From contig QYRS01000006.1 in the NCBI GenBank assembly GCA_006503535.1, positions 2,294,001 through 2,358,000 of the forward strand: DNA of 64,000 nt. Reading direction: 5' to 3'. Origin of the DNA: Arthrinium phaeospermum. Taxonomy: Eukaryota > Ascomycota > Sordariomycetes > Amphisphaeriales > Apiosporaceae. The notes beneath the pieces were generated by a model, which searched no databases, had not been told where the DNA came from, and was given only the letters and a program-made list of their open reading frames with translations. The position numbers and the translations under genes are program-made. Below, piece by piece: positions 11,271 through 22,319 of the stretch; position 1 is the stretch's first letter, and each line of letters starts with the position of its first letter.

Positions 11271-11997
11271 TTTACGACGCGATGACGAAGATTATGACGA
11301 CGGGAAGAAGAATAGAAGATGAGAACGAGAAGAAGAAGAAACAAATGTATAATAATATGTCGGTTTGGATAATAGCACACAGCGGTGCTAATATGGGAAG
11401 AGAAGATACCAGTGTTTTTGGCCCAGTCATTTTCACGTCCGCATGACGATTTTCTATATATCTCGCAACATAAGCATAACCTGCTTGCGCATGGTTTCAT
11501 ATACCAAATTTACAAAGAAAGTTAAATTCAAAACAACCACGTCTTCGATCTCTTAAGTGACTGAGTCGCTATTCTCTCTACCTTGCTATTACTGCCTAGC
11601 AAACAATCCGGCTTACCCCTTCCTGCTTAGAACCAATCTCACGTGTTAGCCTTACTGGACTATCTTCACAGCCCTGTCGTTTTCCAGGCTGAAGACATGG
11701 TCGGGAGTCAGTGTCACTTACACATCCCAGAAGCTCTAATCGTTGCTCATAGTAAGATGTCTAGTAGCAGAAATTACTGAATTAGTATTACGTGTATGTT
11801 CTTCTAAGTCATAATGTCATCTCCCGTATATCTTCCAGCAACTCTCAAGCAACTGGTCTTGTCTATCAAAGGAAACCTTCCCACAAACATCTTGCCGAAC
11901 AACGCCTTTTCCTTTTGTGTGACATGATACAGTATGATAACAAATAAGCGGGCTTGATACCTCCCACACCGACAATCCAGATCACAACTCATCCGTT
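11271..11997. other. Convergent intergenic region
   Basis: About 730 bp between the 3' ends of the hexose transporter and the aquaporin. It is AT-rich compared with its neighbours and holds only 3' untranslated sequence as far as I can see. Confidence 0.5.
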
Positions 11998-13428
11998 TCA
12001 AGGGGCTCGAGGTGTCCCCTCCTTGTTATTGTCGTCGTGCACCTGCCACGGAGGGTTAAAGTTGTACAGGATAGCTTGAATGATCCCACCGATCAACTGT
12101 CACGGGTGTCAGTATATAAACATCATCATGCTACGAACCTAGTACAGGAAAAGGGGTCATGACTTACTCCGCCAACCCACCATATCCATTGCGCTGAAAA
12201 TGACGACATGTTAGCTTTATCATCAAATCAAATCAATTCCTCTAAGCATAAACCTATATTGGCTTACCAGAGTAATCATTCGTCGCTATCGCAATCCCGA
12301 AACACTTGGCCGGGTTCATGTTCGCGCCCGCATACCCGGGGGTCAGACCTTGCGAGACGAAGGCGACGACACCGAAGCAGAGACCGACCAGAACGGGAAC
12401 GAGATGGGGGCCGAAGAGCGCCGCCTGCCGGGGGTCGAGACCGACGCCGAAGATGAGGAAGCTGTAGTTAAGACATCCAGCGTCAGTCAGTTACCTCTAA
12501 GTAAACAGAGAAAGGGATGGAGACAGGAAGAGGGGAAGCAGCGTACAGCAAGATGAAACATGACACAACCTCAATGAGCAGGACTTGCGTAGAATCGAGA
12601 ACGGACGAATCGTAGTAGCAGCCACCACCGCGATAACTGTCCAATAGTCATTTAGTCATCACAATCCACAGAAAGGGGTTCACGAGAACCAAGGGGGAAA
12701 ACAACTCACGTAGCCGCCCTCTCCACGCCCCAAGACCCCAACAAACAACCCCCCGCGATCGCCGCGCCCACCATCTGGAACGCCACGTAGATGACGCCCC
12801 GCGACAGCGGGCACAGCCCGCACAGCACCGTCGACAAGGTGACCATGGGGTTCAGGTGACCGCCCGACCCGGGCGCCGTCGCGGCTACGAGCACCGCCAG
12901 CAAGCCCGCGGACCAGAGCCCCACGTACCCGGCCGCGGCCGCGGCGGTGTGGACCGTCGCCGCCTGCTCCCCCGCCCCTTGCAGGTTCGCGTTGACGATG
13001 TTGAACTGGCCCACGAGCCAGGTCAGACAGAAAGTCCCGACGGCTTCGACGACCTGTTTGCGCTTGTGAGCTTACATTATAGTATCACGAAGCAAAGAAC
13101 TTACCCCTGCGCGCCAGATGGCCCGATCCCCCCACCCGCCCGTAAAGTACGCATGCCGCCGATACCAGGGCCGGTTGTGCAAGTGCTTCGTCTTGTGCCG
13201 GGCGGTGATGGCCGCGAAGGAGCCGTGGAAGTTGGCGCCCTTGAGGTTGTGCGAGACGGGTGTGGCTTGCTGGATGTTGGGAATCGAGGTAGTCGACATG
13301 GACGGCGACACCGGCAGCACCGGCGTCTGGGCGCCGCTCTCGAGCGAGGACGCCATTTCGAAGACGGTAACCTGTGGGTCCTGTTTCCCATGCTGTTTGG
13401 GAGATATCGTTGTTGGTGGCCACGCCAT
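11998..13428 (-). CDS. Aquaporin/MIP channel of X-intrinsic-protein (XIP) type
   Basis: Six exons on the minus strand (13428-13105, 13053-12710, 12636-12547, 12461-12268, 12193-12168, 12096-11998) give 358 aa with every phase consistent. One exon is only 26 bp. The N-terminal 90 residues are a cytosolic extension. The first pore half-helix carries GGHLNPMVT (NPM instead of NPA) and the second GANMNPAKCFGIA (NPA followed by Lys-Cys). A cysteine right after the position of the selectivity-filter arginine (NPARC) and a variable first NPA mark the XIP subfamily; here the arginine itself is lysine. XIPs carry water and small uncharged solutes across membranes. A later ATG (13356, MASSLES) is an alternative start. 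Confidence 0.88.
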
Positions 13429-14198
13429 GGTTACTGTTTTTGATTGGGCCTCTTCTTCAGTGATTGACTGCTATTAGGTAGCGATAAGTTCAGTGGCTGC
13501 CTCGAGTTTATACAATTATGGAGGAGATCGTGGCTTCTGTGTGACGTTTATGGTGAAACGGCTGTACTCAAAGAGTTATTAATATTAGTATGAATGTTTG
13601 GATTCTGTTAATTGATATTCTATGATGGTAAAGTCCCCAAGGTTGAGCAGCTTGTCAATCTTTTCAAGTCTGCAAGGGATGCCATTGATTCCCAATGCTG
13701 TCGCTCTCATGTTCGTCAACCCAACAATGGGAAGATTTGATATCGTGTTTTCGTGGTCAGGCACCAGGGGAAAAGTGGTGAATTCTGGTCTAGACCTATG
13801 GGCGAAATGCTGGGCGGCGCGGTTTTGTCGGTCTACGGTTGCATACAGGGCGGATCCTGAACCGTGGGTGGCATGATACGATCTGCGGTCCCTCGAGGGC
13901 GAGAACGCACAGCCGCAGTCATGTGTGTCGGCAAAGGCTTATAAATATGGAGATCACATTTTCGTCGCAATGCAACTGCGTGTTCAGTCAGTGATTGATC
14001 ACTTTTGCTTCCCTCCCTTTCCATCTTTTCGGTCGCGATGCTTGAGATCCTGACGAAAAGCTCCGAGGGAGTAACTCGGCCAATGAAGACAGCCTGTTAA
14101 ATGGAGCAACTTTGTGTTCATATAAGGGTATAGGCAGCGATAAATCCAAAACATAGATAAGCGAGTTCTCTCCGAGATCCTACGCAGCGTGTACACAT
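13429..14198. other. Promoter of the aquaporin gene and 3' flank of the efflux transporter
   Basis: About 770 bp between two minus-strand genes. No gene-like ORF. It must contain the aquaporin promoter, but I found no clear regulatory motif. Confidence 0.45.
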
Positions 14199-16231
14199 CT
14201 ACACCGTCTCCGTCTTCACCCCCGATTTCTGAGGCGCTACCGGTTTCTTGAAGTCGAGTGCCTCGAACTTCATGCAACATGCCGCGATGAAGCAGAGGGC
14301 GCCCGCCGCGACGCTGAGATAGAAGCAGTCGAGAATGGTCGTTGTGACGGCCTCGATGGCGCGGGGCACGACCTCGGGATGCGCGGCGGACAGGATGGAC
14401 GACTGGGCACCACCAAGAAGCAGGCGGACGTCGGCGTCCGAGTAGTCGCCTCGGAGTCCTCCGACGGCATCCCGCACCAGGTTGAACCCGACATTCTGGT
14501 AGATGCTACCGGCAATGGACAAGGAAACGGCAACACCGCCCAGTTGCGCCATGTTGAAGACGGCGGCGGCATCGAGTCGCTGGTGGGGCGGTAGCACCAC
14601 GCTGGACACGGGCACGCCGATCTGCCAGAGCATCCCAATACCGGCACCGACCAGGGCCTCCAAGCCCATTACGTAGCCCTCGGAGCTCTCCGTCGTGATG
14701 GTCTGTTGACAGCCCGCCCCCACCAACATGAAGATGGCCCCGGCCAGGTAGAACGGCATGTAGTATCGAACGCGCGGGAGAAGACCTCCGACGAGGAACA
14801 TCACAAAAACGAACACGCCCGTGAAAGGCAGCAGACGAACGGCCGAAGCCAGTGCCCCTGTTCCTCGAGTGAATGCAAAATAGATCGGGGTATACTGTAT
14901 CACCATCAGTCAGACATATGTTCTTCCAATCCACTGGCTTTAAATGAGCAAAGCAGTTTGATCTGTGGCTTACATAGAGTGTAGCACCATACCCAATGGC
15001 CCCGCAAGATGTACCAACAGCCGTGAGAGCCACTGCACGATGCGCCAGAACAGAAACAGGGAATATACGGTTCTCTGGAGTGGTGAAAATGCAAAAGCTC
15101 TGCTGCAGTACGTAGGCCAGGAGCGTAACGCCGAAGAGAACCCAGACGGCGATAGATGCACCAGAGTCCCAATCCCAAGTTGGCCCCGAGAAAATGCATG
15201 CCAGACCGAGAAGTACGAACGTCCCCATGTGGAGGATACAGCCGACATAGTCAAACTCCTTCAGGTGCTGCGAGAGAGGCTTGTTCGTCTGCACCTTGTA
15301 CGAAGGGTACAGACCAAGGCACGCGACGGCAATAATGCCCGCCAGAGGCAACACAAAGTAGAAGGCCTGGACGGACATTAGTTAAAGTCTCGTAGGGGCA
15401 GGGCCATAAAATGACTTACCCATCGCCAAGTGGCATGCTCGTTCTCGGCAAAAGCACCCCCTATAATTGGTCCGGTCAGAAGTCCGATAGCGAAGCTTGC
15501 GCCAATCAAAGCTTGGGTGAGAGCGATCTCGTGAGGATAAGCAAATATAACGTTGTAGGTGAGCAGCCTGTTGTTACAGTCAGCACATTCATATCATAAT
15601 GAGCCCATCTCTGGAGCAGTAACGAGGTGGAAGGCTTACATCTGGTAACATCCAGCCGCACCGATGCCAATAAAAGCCCGACCGACAATGACAACGTTGA
15701 TGTTGGGCGCGGCACCACACAGAGCAGAGCCCACCATGAGAATGGCGACGGCGATGAAGCTGACAATCTTGAGCTCCATGAAGCCCGTCAGTTTCCTGAA
15801 GAGCGGGATGGACGCGACGTTGACGAGCGAGAAGGCCAAGGATATCCAGGGCAGCAATTCGATATGGCCAAAGGCCTCATAGATGGGGACTTGGACGTTG
15901 GCGACATTCGAGACATCGTAACCTAGTGAGTAAAGGAGTGTGTTGCTCAGTTTATGCCCAAGGTGAAGAAGCATGCCTGCATTGTTGATAACGAGGTACT
16001 CTTACCGTTGACTATAGCCTGTATGGCACCACCGATTACGATGGCCTTCCACTTCCAATTCGGAATACCATCTCGCGGGTGAGGACGGATGGAGCCTTCC
16101 TTGTCGCTCTGTCCACCAACATCTCCCCCTAGGGCATCTTTCTTTTGTGCCTCCGTTGAGGTGTTTGATGAATCCACAGCCGAATGGCTGATTGGAGAGT
16201 CCGAAGCGGATTTCTGTGTCTCCGTCGACAT
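14199..16231 (-). CDS. MFS multidrug/toxin efflux transporter, DHA2 (14-TM) type
   Basis: Five exons (16231-16006, 15922-15640, 15567-15420, 15366-14974, 14894-14199) encode 581 aa. The first 60 residues are hydrophilic and Ser/Asp/Lys-rich. Membrane segments follow, with VGRAFIGIGAAG in TM4, the motif C region FAIGLLTGPIIGGAFAE and then TWRWAFYFVLPLAG, the DHA2 hallmark. It is of the fungal toxin/drug efflux kind (aflatoxin-pump or HC-toxin-carrier like), exporting small hydrophobic compounds by proton antiport at the plasma membrane. No biosynthetic cluster genes (PKS, NRPS, P450) lie next to it, so it is not obviously part of a secondary-metabolite cluster. The C-terminus is a short charged tail. 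Confidence 0.9.
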
Positions 16232-18147
16232 GGTTGCTGATTTCTTCGACTAACACAGTTCACTACAGAATTATTGGACTCGAGAGAAAATATTCCTTGG
16301 ATTGTGACACGAAGGGAAGGGAGAGACTGCATCTTATCAAGGCACAGACGACATGTCAGGGACGCTATATGTAGGGGGCCGTTGCTAGGAAGAGATTCAA
16401 CGTATTGATGTACGCGGGCCGTGTATCGTTTGCTCCCATGGTACAGGGGAGGGTATGAAGCTGTCGAGGGAACCAATAGGATGGCATCATCTAACCGTTG
16501 GGAAGAAGAAAACTGCTCCAGGATCCATGTCCCTAGGTAGACCCTAAACATGTAGACATACATGTACGGGGAATAGAACCATTACATCAAGCAAGGCGCG
16601 GTACCGAGAGGACGGGAATATGCATATCCATCAAACTTGACGAGACGGAGACCAACTGACAGACCAACGCAGAACTGCATCGGCATGACTGCTTGATCCG
16701 GCATGGATTGGCACGCAGTTGGGGGCGCCGTTCTAGCGAATAGCAGACCTTCCAGATGAAATGCTTCGATGCCCAGACAAGATTGCTTTTCTCTGCCGAG
16801 TATACTGGGTGGTAAGCCCAAAGATAGACTGTCAAGCTGCATATGCAGTCGTATTCTGGCCGTATCAGGCAATGCGGGTCGGGGTGGCTTAGGTCTTACA
16901 CCTCTTGTCAGCTAATGTATGGTGTATGGATCTATTTTGGAAGGACCAGGATCTCCAACTAGCCGTAATGGAAGGAGCCCCTAACTGCAGCCCTAAATTA
17001 GTGGGAGGAAGTGCCAAGCTTCGTCGCACAGACGTAAGCAAGTGCAGCACAGCAACTGAACCTACCTAGGTACATAGCTGATGATGGTCGGGAGATATGA
17101 CCTACTCGGTTGCATCGCTTTTTCCCCCACCCCAGCTACAGATCGCAGCGAAGAAATGATGCGTAGGCCGGCATGGGACGGGAAGCTCATGTGCGTGATT
17201 GGAATGGATATTGGGTCGGGCCGCACTTATCCAAAACTACAAACCAACAACAGTAAATGGATCCGGCAAGGTTCCTGATTGGATGGAATGGAAATGTGAG
17301 TTGGTGGTAGCCGTCTCTCATCTCATCGTCTCCATACCGATACATATGCCACGTCGTACGTATCGCGCGGGTTTACGTGAAGCCGCTTAATGGGGAGTTG
17401 CCCATAAGAGGAATGTTCCCCGGCACAATCTTTGCCATCACCAACCCGATAGAACGGTGTTGGTTTCGTGTAAGGGCTCCTAAGAGGCAGTGCTTGGAAG
17501 TGGGGGGAAAAGAAGTGCTTATCAACGATCCGTTACATGCGCCCGAGTCTCAGCTACTGCAACGACGAGAGTAGGGTAAAACCGCCGGACTGGTCTTTAG
17601 ACAGTAAGCAATGGAGAAAGATTAAGAAGTCAGCTATACTGTAAACCTCGGGGGCTATTTCCATCACGGGTTCTGCCTCGACTTCCGACTGGGCAGGATG
17701 TTTCTCGGGTGACGAGTGTTGGCACGCCGGGCGCTTGTTCGCAATCCATGGGGTGCACAGCATGTAGGGAAGTGGGCCGGCAAGGACTCGTTCCGTTTTC
17801 CTTGTGGGACATCGCCTGCACTTCCCGCCAACACCTTGAAGTTAAAGAAGAGGAGAAAGAAACGCTTCTTGTTAGGTATGTAAGAGGTAATTACTCCGCA
17901 ACTGTGCGTCTGACGCGCCAGTATGTGAACCATGGCGCGACTTCCTATTTAATCAACGAATCGCAATATCGTCATCGCCGTGAGGCAAGAGCATCTCCCG
18001 GTGTGTCCACTAGCGTATCCCAAGGATAGCATAGGGGCGCATATCTCTCATCCTTGACCGTGAATGCCAATATCGACCCCTTCCTTAAGCAGATATTCTT
18101 CTGCTACTGTCCTTGTCCGCCTGAGTTGGGTTCAACCAACAGAAGGC
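16232..18147. other. Intergenic region
   Basis: About 1.9 kb. It contains the efflux-transporter promoter at its left end. Remaining ORFs (for example 17709-18029 on the plus strand and 16582-16872 on the minus strand) have no recognisable motif, splice-extended partner or protein-like composition. Confidence 0.4.
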
Positions 18148-19234
18148 TCAGTGATAGACGAAGTAGGTGTTCTGCGGGCCAGTAGTGAAGATGGGCGCTG
18201 TCTGCATGGTTTGGCCAATGTGACTCTGGATGTATATGGGTTGGTTCGTGAAATGGTGTGCGTTACCAGCCCAGAATGGGGTCTGGCACTGCTTGGGGTA
18301 ACCTGAATGGAAACATCATCAGCCCTTGTCGTTCTTGCAAAATCGGAACCAAGCATGTTGTTTTTTATTGATCTGAGTCACTTACACCAAGGACCCCAGT
18401 GAGGGAGTGCCTGTCGCGGCATCACATAGGGCGGGTTGGTCATTATCATGGGCACGGAAGCCTGATAGGCAACGTGTGGCTGCCTGGGTTATCAAACACA
18501 TGTCAGTAAACAAGGATTCCATCCATATCATCATGCTGCCGAGAGAAGAGGAGGGGTGCCTACTGGATGATGAACATGTTGTTGTTGGGTTGGCTTGCAC
18601 CAGGGTCAGGAGCAGACTGTGTGGCTGGAGGTTGGTTGGGCGGATTTGGGGGAGATCTTGCTGCAGGGTTCTGATGTTGCTCAGGTGTTGCTTCTCCAGG
18701 CTGGTCGTCGTCTTGGGGTGGGGCTGGTGTGGATGATGAGGGAGCAGCGGCATCTTGGTCGCCCCAGTGTACATGTAAGTTCAATCCACGACGGCCCGCT
18801 CTTCGGGCGCGAATATCGATGGGAATTCTGCCAACTGCCGGTGTTGTCGGACCTAATGCTGTACTTGTACTTGTACTTGTACTTGTACTGGCCGAGTCGT
18901 GGTGAGAGGGGCTTTCTTGGGGAGAGTCTGGCATGGCTGTAGATGGAGATGTCCCGGCAGTAGCGGTCAAGTCTGGGATCTCGGGATCGGGGTCAGGGCC
19001 AGGGCCGGAGGTTGCAGGTAAGTCGGGACTGTCACAATCGTTATCGGTGTGACCTGTAGGCAACTCGGCATTGGAATCATCGGTGTCCTCGTGACCTGTA
19101 GGCATGGTCCTGCGCTTAGGCCGGCGAAACGGATTGGTGGAGTGCCTCTCGGAAGGAGCTGGTGATTTCGGGCCTGGTGATGGTTCTCGGCTTTCGTGAG
19201 TTCCACGATTGAAGAAAGGGTTGGAGGGATGCAT
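18148..19234 (-). CDS. Hypothetical Pro/Ser/Asp-rich protein, three exons
   Basis: Exons 19234-18564, 18483-18386 and 18302-18148 join in phase to 308 codons (307 aa). Introns are about 80 bp, with GTAGGC or GTAAGT donors and CAG acceptors. Residues 1-150 are disordered: Pro/Ser/Asp-rich, with a Ser-Thr run coded by a hexanucleotide repeat. A short possibly ordered block GRRGLNLHVHWGDQDAA follows. After another Pro/Gln-rich stretch the last two exons encode an aromatic, Gln/Pro-rich tail (VAYQASVPMIMTNPPYV, then PKQCQTPFWAGNAHHFTNQP) ending NTYFVYH. The tail's composition and the exact phase fit across two introns argue that it is real. No signal peptide or membrane helix. Function unknown. 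Confidence 0.6.
18861..18889. repeat. Hexanucleotide microsatellite (GTACTT)n
   Basis: Nearly five perfect copies of GTACTT, lying inside exon 1 of the Pro/Ser-rich gene and encoding an alternating Ser-Thr run on the minus strand. Length variation would change the protein in steps of two residues without a frameshift. Confidence 0.85.
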
Positions 19235-20036
19235 TTCCACATCGGGCGGAGATTGGGTATGGCTTTTATAAGGGCTGTGAGAAGCTATTTTGTGATTTTT
19301 ATAGAAAGAAATGACACAACAGCTAGGGTTACTGTGGCAGCAGGCACTTCGTCAGTTTTGATGTTGCTGATGCTGCATTGCCAAAAAGTGTGCAGGTTTG
19401 CTCAGGGGATCGGAAGCTGAGAGTGTCAAGTAACGCTAGAGTGTAGTCAGAATGAGATGAAATGTGAAGAGATTTGCGGAAGCCCTCGTGGAGCTCCTGC
19501 TATGGAGGATCACTTTGATGCTTTATCAGTCTATCTGACGAAATTTGACATCACCCACCAGGCTCGAGACGTGCCTTTGAATAGATGTTCATTCTGTACT
19601 TTTCAACAGACATCATCAGGCTCGAATTGGTGCATGCTTCTTGTCCTCGCCATACTCAGGACATTCCTTTCATGCCACGCCAAACGAATTATCGACTCGG
19701 CCCTCTACACCATCCACGGGAATAAAGCGCTTTTCCATAATTGCTAGCTGCATTCAAACATGTCCAATTATGCATTAGATGGGTTCGTTGACCGCGCTTT
19801 TCTCCTTGCCAACCAACGGTCGTAGCATACAATCCTCAAGTCTCCTTCTTGGTATCCTGGCCTTCATCATCCATGACAAGTAATGTGTAGGGTATAATAG
19901 AAAATGACAGCATTTAAGAAGCATGAATAGAGTCTTGAATCATTAAGCCAACTTCGACACCGCCCCCGAACATCGTCCATCTCCTTCCTTTTCTTCTAGC
20001 CACCCCTGAATCGCTGGAACCTCTTGATTCAGTACT
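19235..20036. other. Intergenic region
   Basis: About 800 bp between two minus-strand genes, containing the promoter of the Pro/Ser-rich gene. A plus-strand ORF at 19457-19747 has no recognised features. Nothing else noticed. Confidence 0.4.
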
Positions 20037-20492
20037 TTAGTGATACGTTGACTTCTGCGGGTGAACTCTAGCCGGCGCCGGCCCGGACGCCTGTGGCTCG
20101 TAGAAACCTCTGAGCTCCTGGGACGGGTCAGGGTCTGCGGACCGAGGTGCCTGAAGCTCTGGCGAGGGCGCGTAGTATCCCACGAGCTCGGGATTCTGGG
20201 CAGGTAGTTGCGGTTGCGTTCTTGGCTGCAAGACGGCGCCCGGTCTATATCCACCCCCGTCTGAGCTGGCGAAGGAAGGGCTGGGCGAGAACTCGACGCC
20301 TTCTAGGCCGCTTTGTCCAGGCCTCACGCCGCCTAGTCGCGCCCCTCCCCCGTTCGAGCTGGCAAAGGAATGGCGTGGTGAGAACTCAACGCCCTCCAAG
20401 CCGTTTTGTGCTGGTCTAGCGGCGGCAGCAGGGGCCGTTTGGGCAGGGGCTGCCCTCTTGCTGCCGCCGAAGAGGCCGCAGCACAAGCTCAT
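20037..20492 (-). CDS. Small repeat protein with N-terminal MSLCCGLFGG
   Basis: The 151-residue protein starts MSLCCGLFGGSKR, where two adjacent cysteines followed by glycines and basic residues suggest palmitoylation and membrane anchoring. It then has two copies of a 31-residue repeat with the core GLEGVEFSPxxSFASSxGGG, and a Pro/Gln/Tyr-rich tail with Glu-Leu-x-x-Tyr-Tyr-like segments (ELVGYYAPSPELQAP, ELRGFYEPQ). The frame is open upstream to 20684, but that extension is Lys/Arg-rich, and the Cys-rich start looks more natural. No introns. I do not recognise a family. The repeated GVEFSP and ELxGxY segments may be short binding motifs. Confidence 0.55.
   Translation of the reverse strand: MSLCCGLFGGSKRAAPAQTAPAAAARPAQNGLEGVEFSPRHSFASSNGGGARLGGVRPGQSGLEGVEFSPSPSFASSDGGGYRPGAVLQPRTQPQLPAQNPELVGYYAPSPELQAPRSADPDPSQELRGFYEPQASGPAPARVHPQKSTYH
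20244..20417 (-). repeat. Two-copy 93-bp coding tandem repeat
   Basis: Two direct copies, each about 31 codons, encode GLEGVEFSPxxSFASSxGGGxR. Differences are mostly silent or conservative, so the repeat appears to be held at protein level. Confidence 0.75.
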
Positions 20493-21180
20493 GCTTTGAG
20501 TACTTGGAGGATGATACGGGCGCTTGGTAAATCTGTTCTTGCGATCTTGTCCTTTGGGGATCTCAACCTGGCCCAAGGCTGACTCGACGGCGCGCTCTTC
20601 TTCAGATTGATGGAACGGAGTGGTCGTCCAGATTGGGAAATGGAAAGCGGCGCGTTTGACAGGAAAACGAGAGACAAATGGCACGACGCAAGTGCAATCC
20701 CGAGATCAACGCAGGGAAACTGGACGGTTCATCCTCGTACTTGGACGAATCTCTGCTCCGGGAGGGAGGTAAAGAAGAAAAGGAGAGATGAAGGGGAAAA
20801 AACGAACGATTGAAGCCTGCCGCCTACCTTCGCTTCCGCTGTAGCCTGTCAGATTAATTAGTACGATGCGAGAGGAAGATGGTCCCAGAATGAGATACAG
20901 GGGTGAGGGTAGGTGGAGACAAGGACCCCTCCAGCGCTAGGCAACTAAAGCGCTAGAATGGCCGCCAGCGTTATTAGCCATTCAACGTCGTCTTCCTGAA
21001 TCGGTGAGTTGTGACCTATCGTTATACCATATTGAAGTCATCGTCGTGGTGGTCCTCGGCAATTGAATTGAAGACTGCATACCAACAAAAAATTGATTTG
21101 ATATCCTCGTTTTTATCACTATTCTTGCACCCTGCAACCGGACTTCGTACCATACTCCCCAATCAACCAAATCCAAGAGG
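20493..21180. promoter_or_regulatory. Divergent promoter region
   Basis: About 690 bp between the small repeat-protein gene (minus) and the ureidoglycolate lyase gene (plus). I see no GATA-factor cluster strong enough to list, although nitrogen control of the lyase would be expected. Confidence 0.4.
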
Positions 21181-22008
21181 ATGCTAGTCCACACCCTCCC
21201 CCTAACCTCCTCCGCCGCCCTGACGGCCCAGCCCCTGACCCGGGCCGACTTCGCCCCCTTCGGCGAGGTCCTCAGCAACCCGGCCCCAGACGTGCGGCCC
21301 TCCAACACGGAGCCCTACACCGCCACGGCCGCGCTGCCCTTCGCCGCCGAGCTGGCCAACCAGGGCACCGCCATCAAGTACGCCGCCATCGCGTCCCTGC
21401 GCAATCTCTACGCCGATGGCCAGGCCCCCTCGGGCCGCCCCGCGGAGGCGCGCATGACCATGTTTGTTTGCGGCGCCCGGATGCCCTTGCCTACGCCGCA
21501 ACAGCCGCAGGATGACGGCCGTGTAGAAGTCAAGGTCCTCGAGCGCCACCCCTTCACGACCCAGACCTTCATCCCGCTGACGGCCGACGCCTCGAAGCGG
21601 TACCTCGTGATCGTGGCGCCGAGCCTGCCGCCCAGCGCGCTGGACGAGGGCCTTCCGGTGCCGGACCCGAGCAAAAACTACTCGTCTACGTCTACGTCGT
21701 CGTCGCCGTCGCCACTGCCGGGTCGAGGCATGCCCGACCTCGCGCGGCTGAGGGCCTTCATCGCGACGGGCGAGCAGGCGGTCACGTATGGCGCGGGGAC
21801 CTGGCATGCGCCCATGGTGGCCCTCGGCCCGCCGAGCACCACGGTGGATTTCTTGGTGTTCCAGTTTGCAAACGACACGGCGGTGGAGGATTGCCAGGAA
21901 GTTGCGCTGGAGAGCAAAGGCAACGGGGATGAGCTGGAGCCAAGAATAGAAGTGCGTCTTGCTGCTGCTGCTGCTGCCGTTACGAATTCGCACAAGTCTA
22001 AATTGTAA
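21181..22008 (+). CDS. Ureidoglycolate lyase (allantoin degradation)
   Basis: A single exon encodes 275 aa. Features of the AllA/Dal3 family are present: the N-terminal PLTRADFAPFGEV, a mid-region LERHPFTTQTFIPL, then RYLVIVAP and GAGTWHAPMVAL with the conserved Trp-His, followed by VDFLVFQFANDTAVEDCQE. The enzyme cleaves ureidoglycolate to glyoxylate and urea, the last step of purine/allantoin catabolism. Two low-complexity insertions are present: a Ser/Thr/Pro stretch at about 165-180 and an Ala run near the C-terminus, coded by trinucleotide repeats. The bacterial and yeast enzymes are shorter, mainly because they lack these. No other allantoin genes are adjacent. Confidence 0.9.
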   Translation: MLVHTLPLTSSAALTAQPLTRADFAPFGEVLSNPAPDVRPSNTEPYTATAALPFAAELANQGTAIKYAAIASLRNLYADGQAPSGRPAEARMTMFVCGARMPLPTPQQPQDDGRVEVKVLERHPFTTQTFIPLTADASKRYLVIVAPSLPPSALDEGLPVPDPSKNYSSTSTSSSPSPLPGRGMPDLARLRAFIATGEQAVTYGAGTWHAPMVALGPPSTTVDFLVFQFANDTAVEDCQEVALESKGNGDELEPRIEVRLAAAAAAVTNSHKSKL

Positions 22009-22319
22009 TTGGTTTATCTGTAGCTAGGCGAGGAATCGATTCAAAACTTACCTAGCAAGATGTCCTTGCTTGGGTCACTTCCACATATCACAAGCACGAA
22101 CAGGATCAGTCCTACGTAAGACAAACTGGGGTTTTTGGGTAATACATTATACTCTGACAATATCTCTAATTCTGCTACGACAGAATCTTGCAGCAAAGAA
22201 ATTCGGCATTCTGCCTGTGAATCTCTCCTGCATCGTCTGCGCATTTCCCGGTCGCTGTTTCGCATGCAGAGCACGCCTTTCCTTCTTAATCGTACAATGT
22301 TCAGGCTATGATCGTGAAA

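Noticed and set aside
14199..16231. Secondary-metabolite gene cluster around the toxin-type efflux pump
   Set aside because: Neighbours are an aquaporin and low-complexity proteins; no synthase, P450 or cluster regulator lies within the window.
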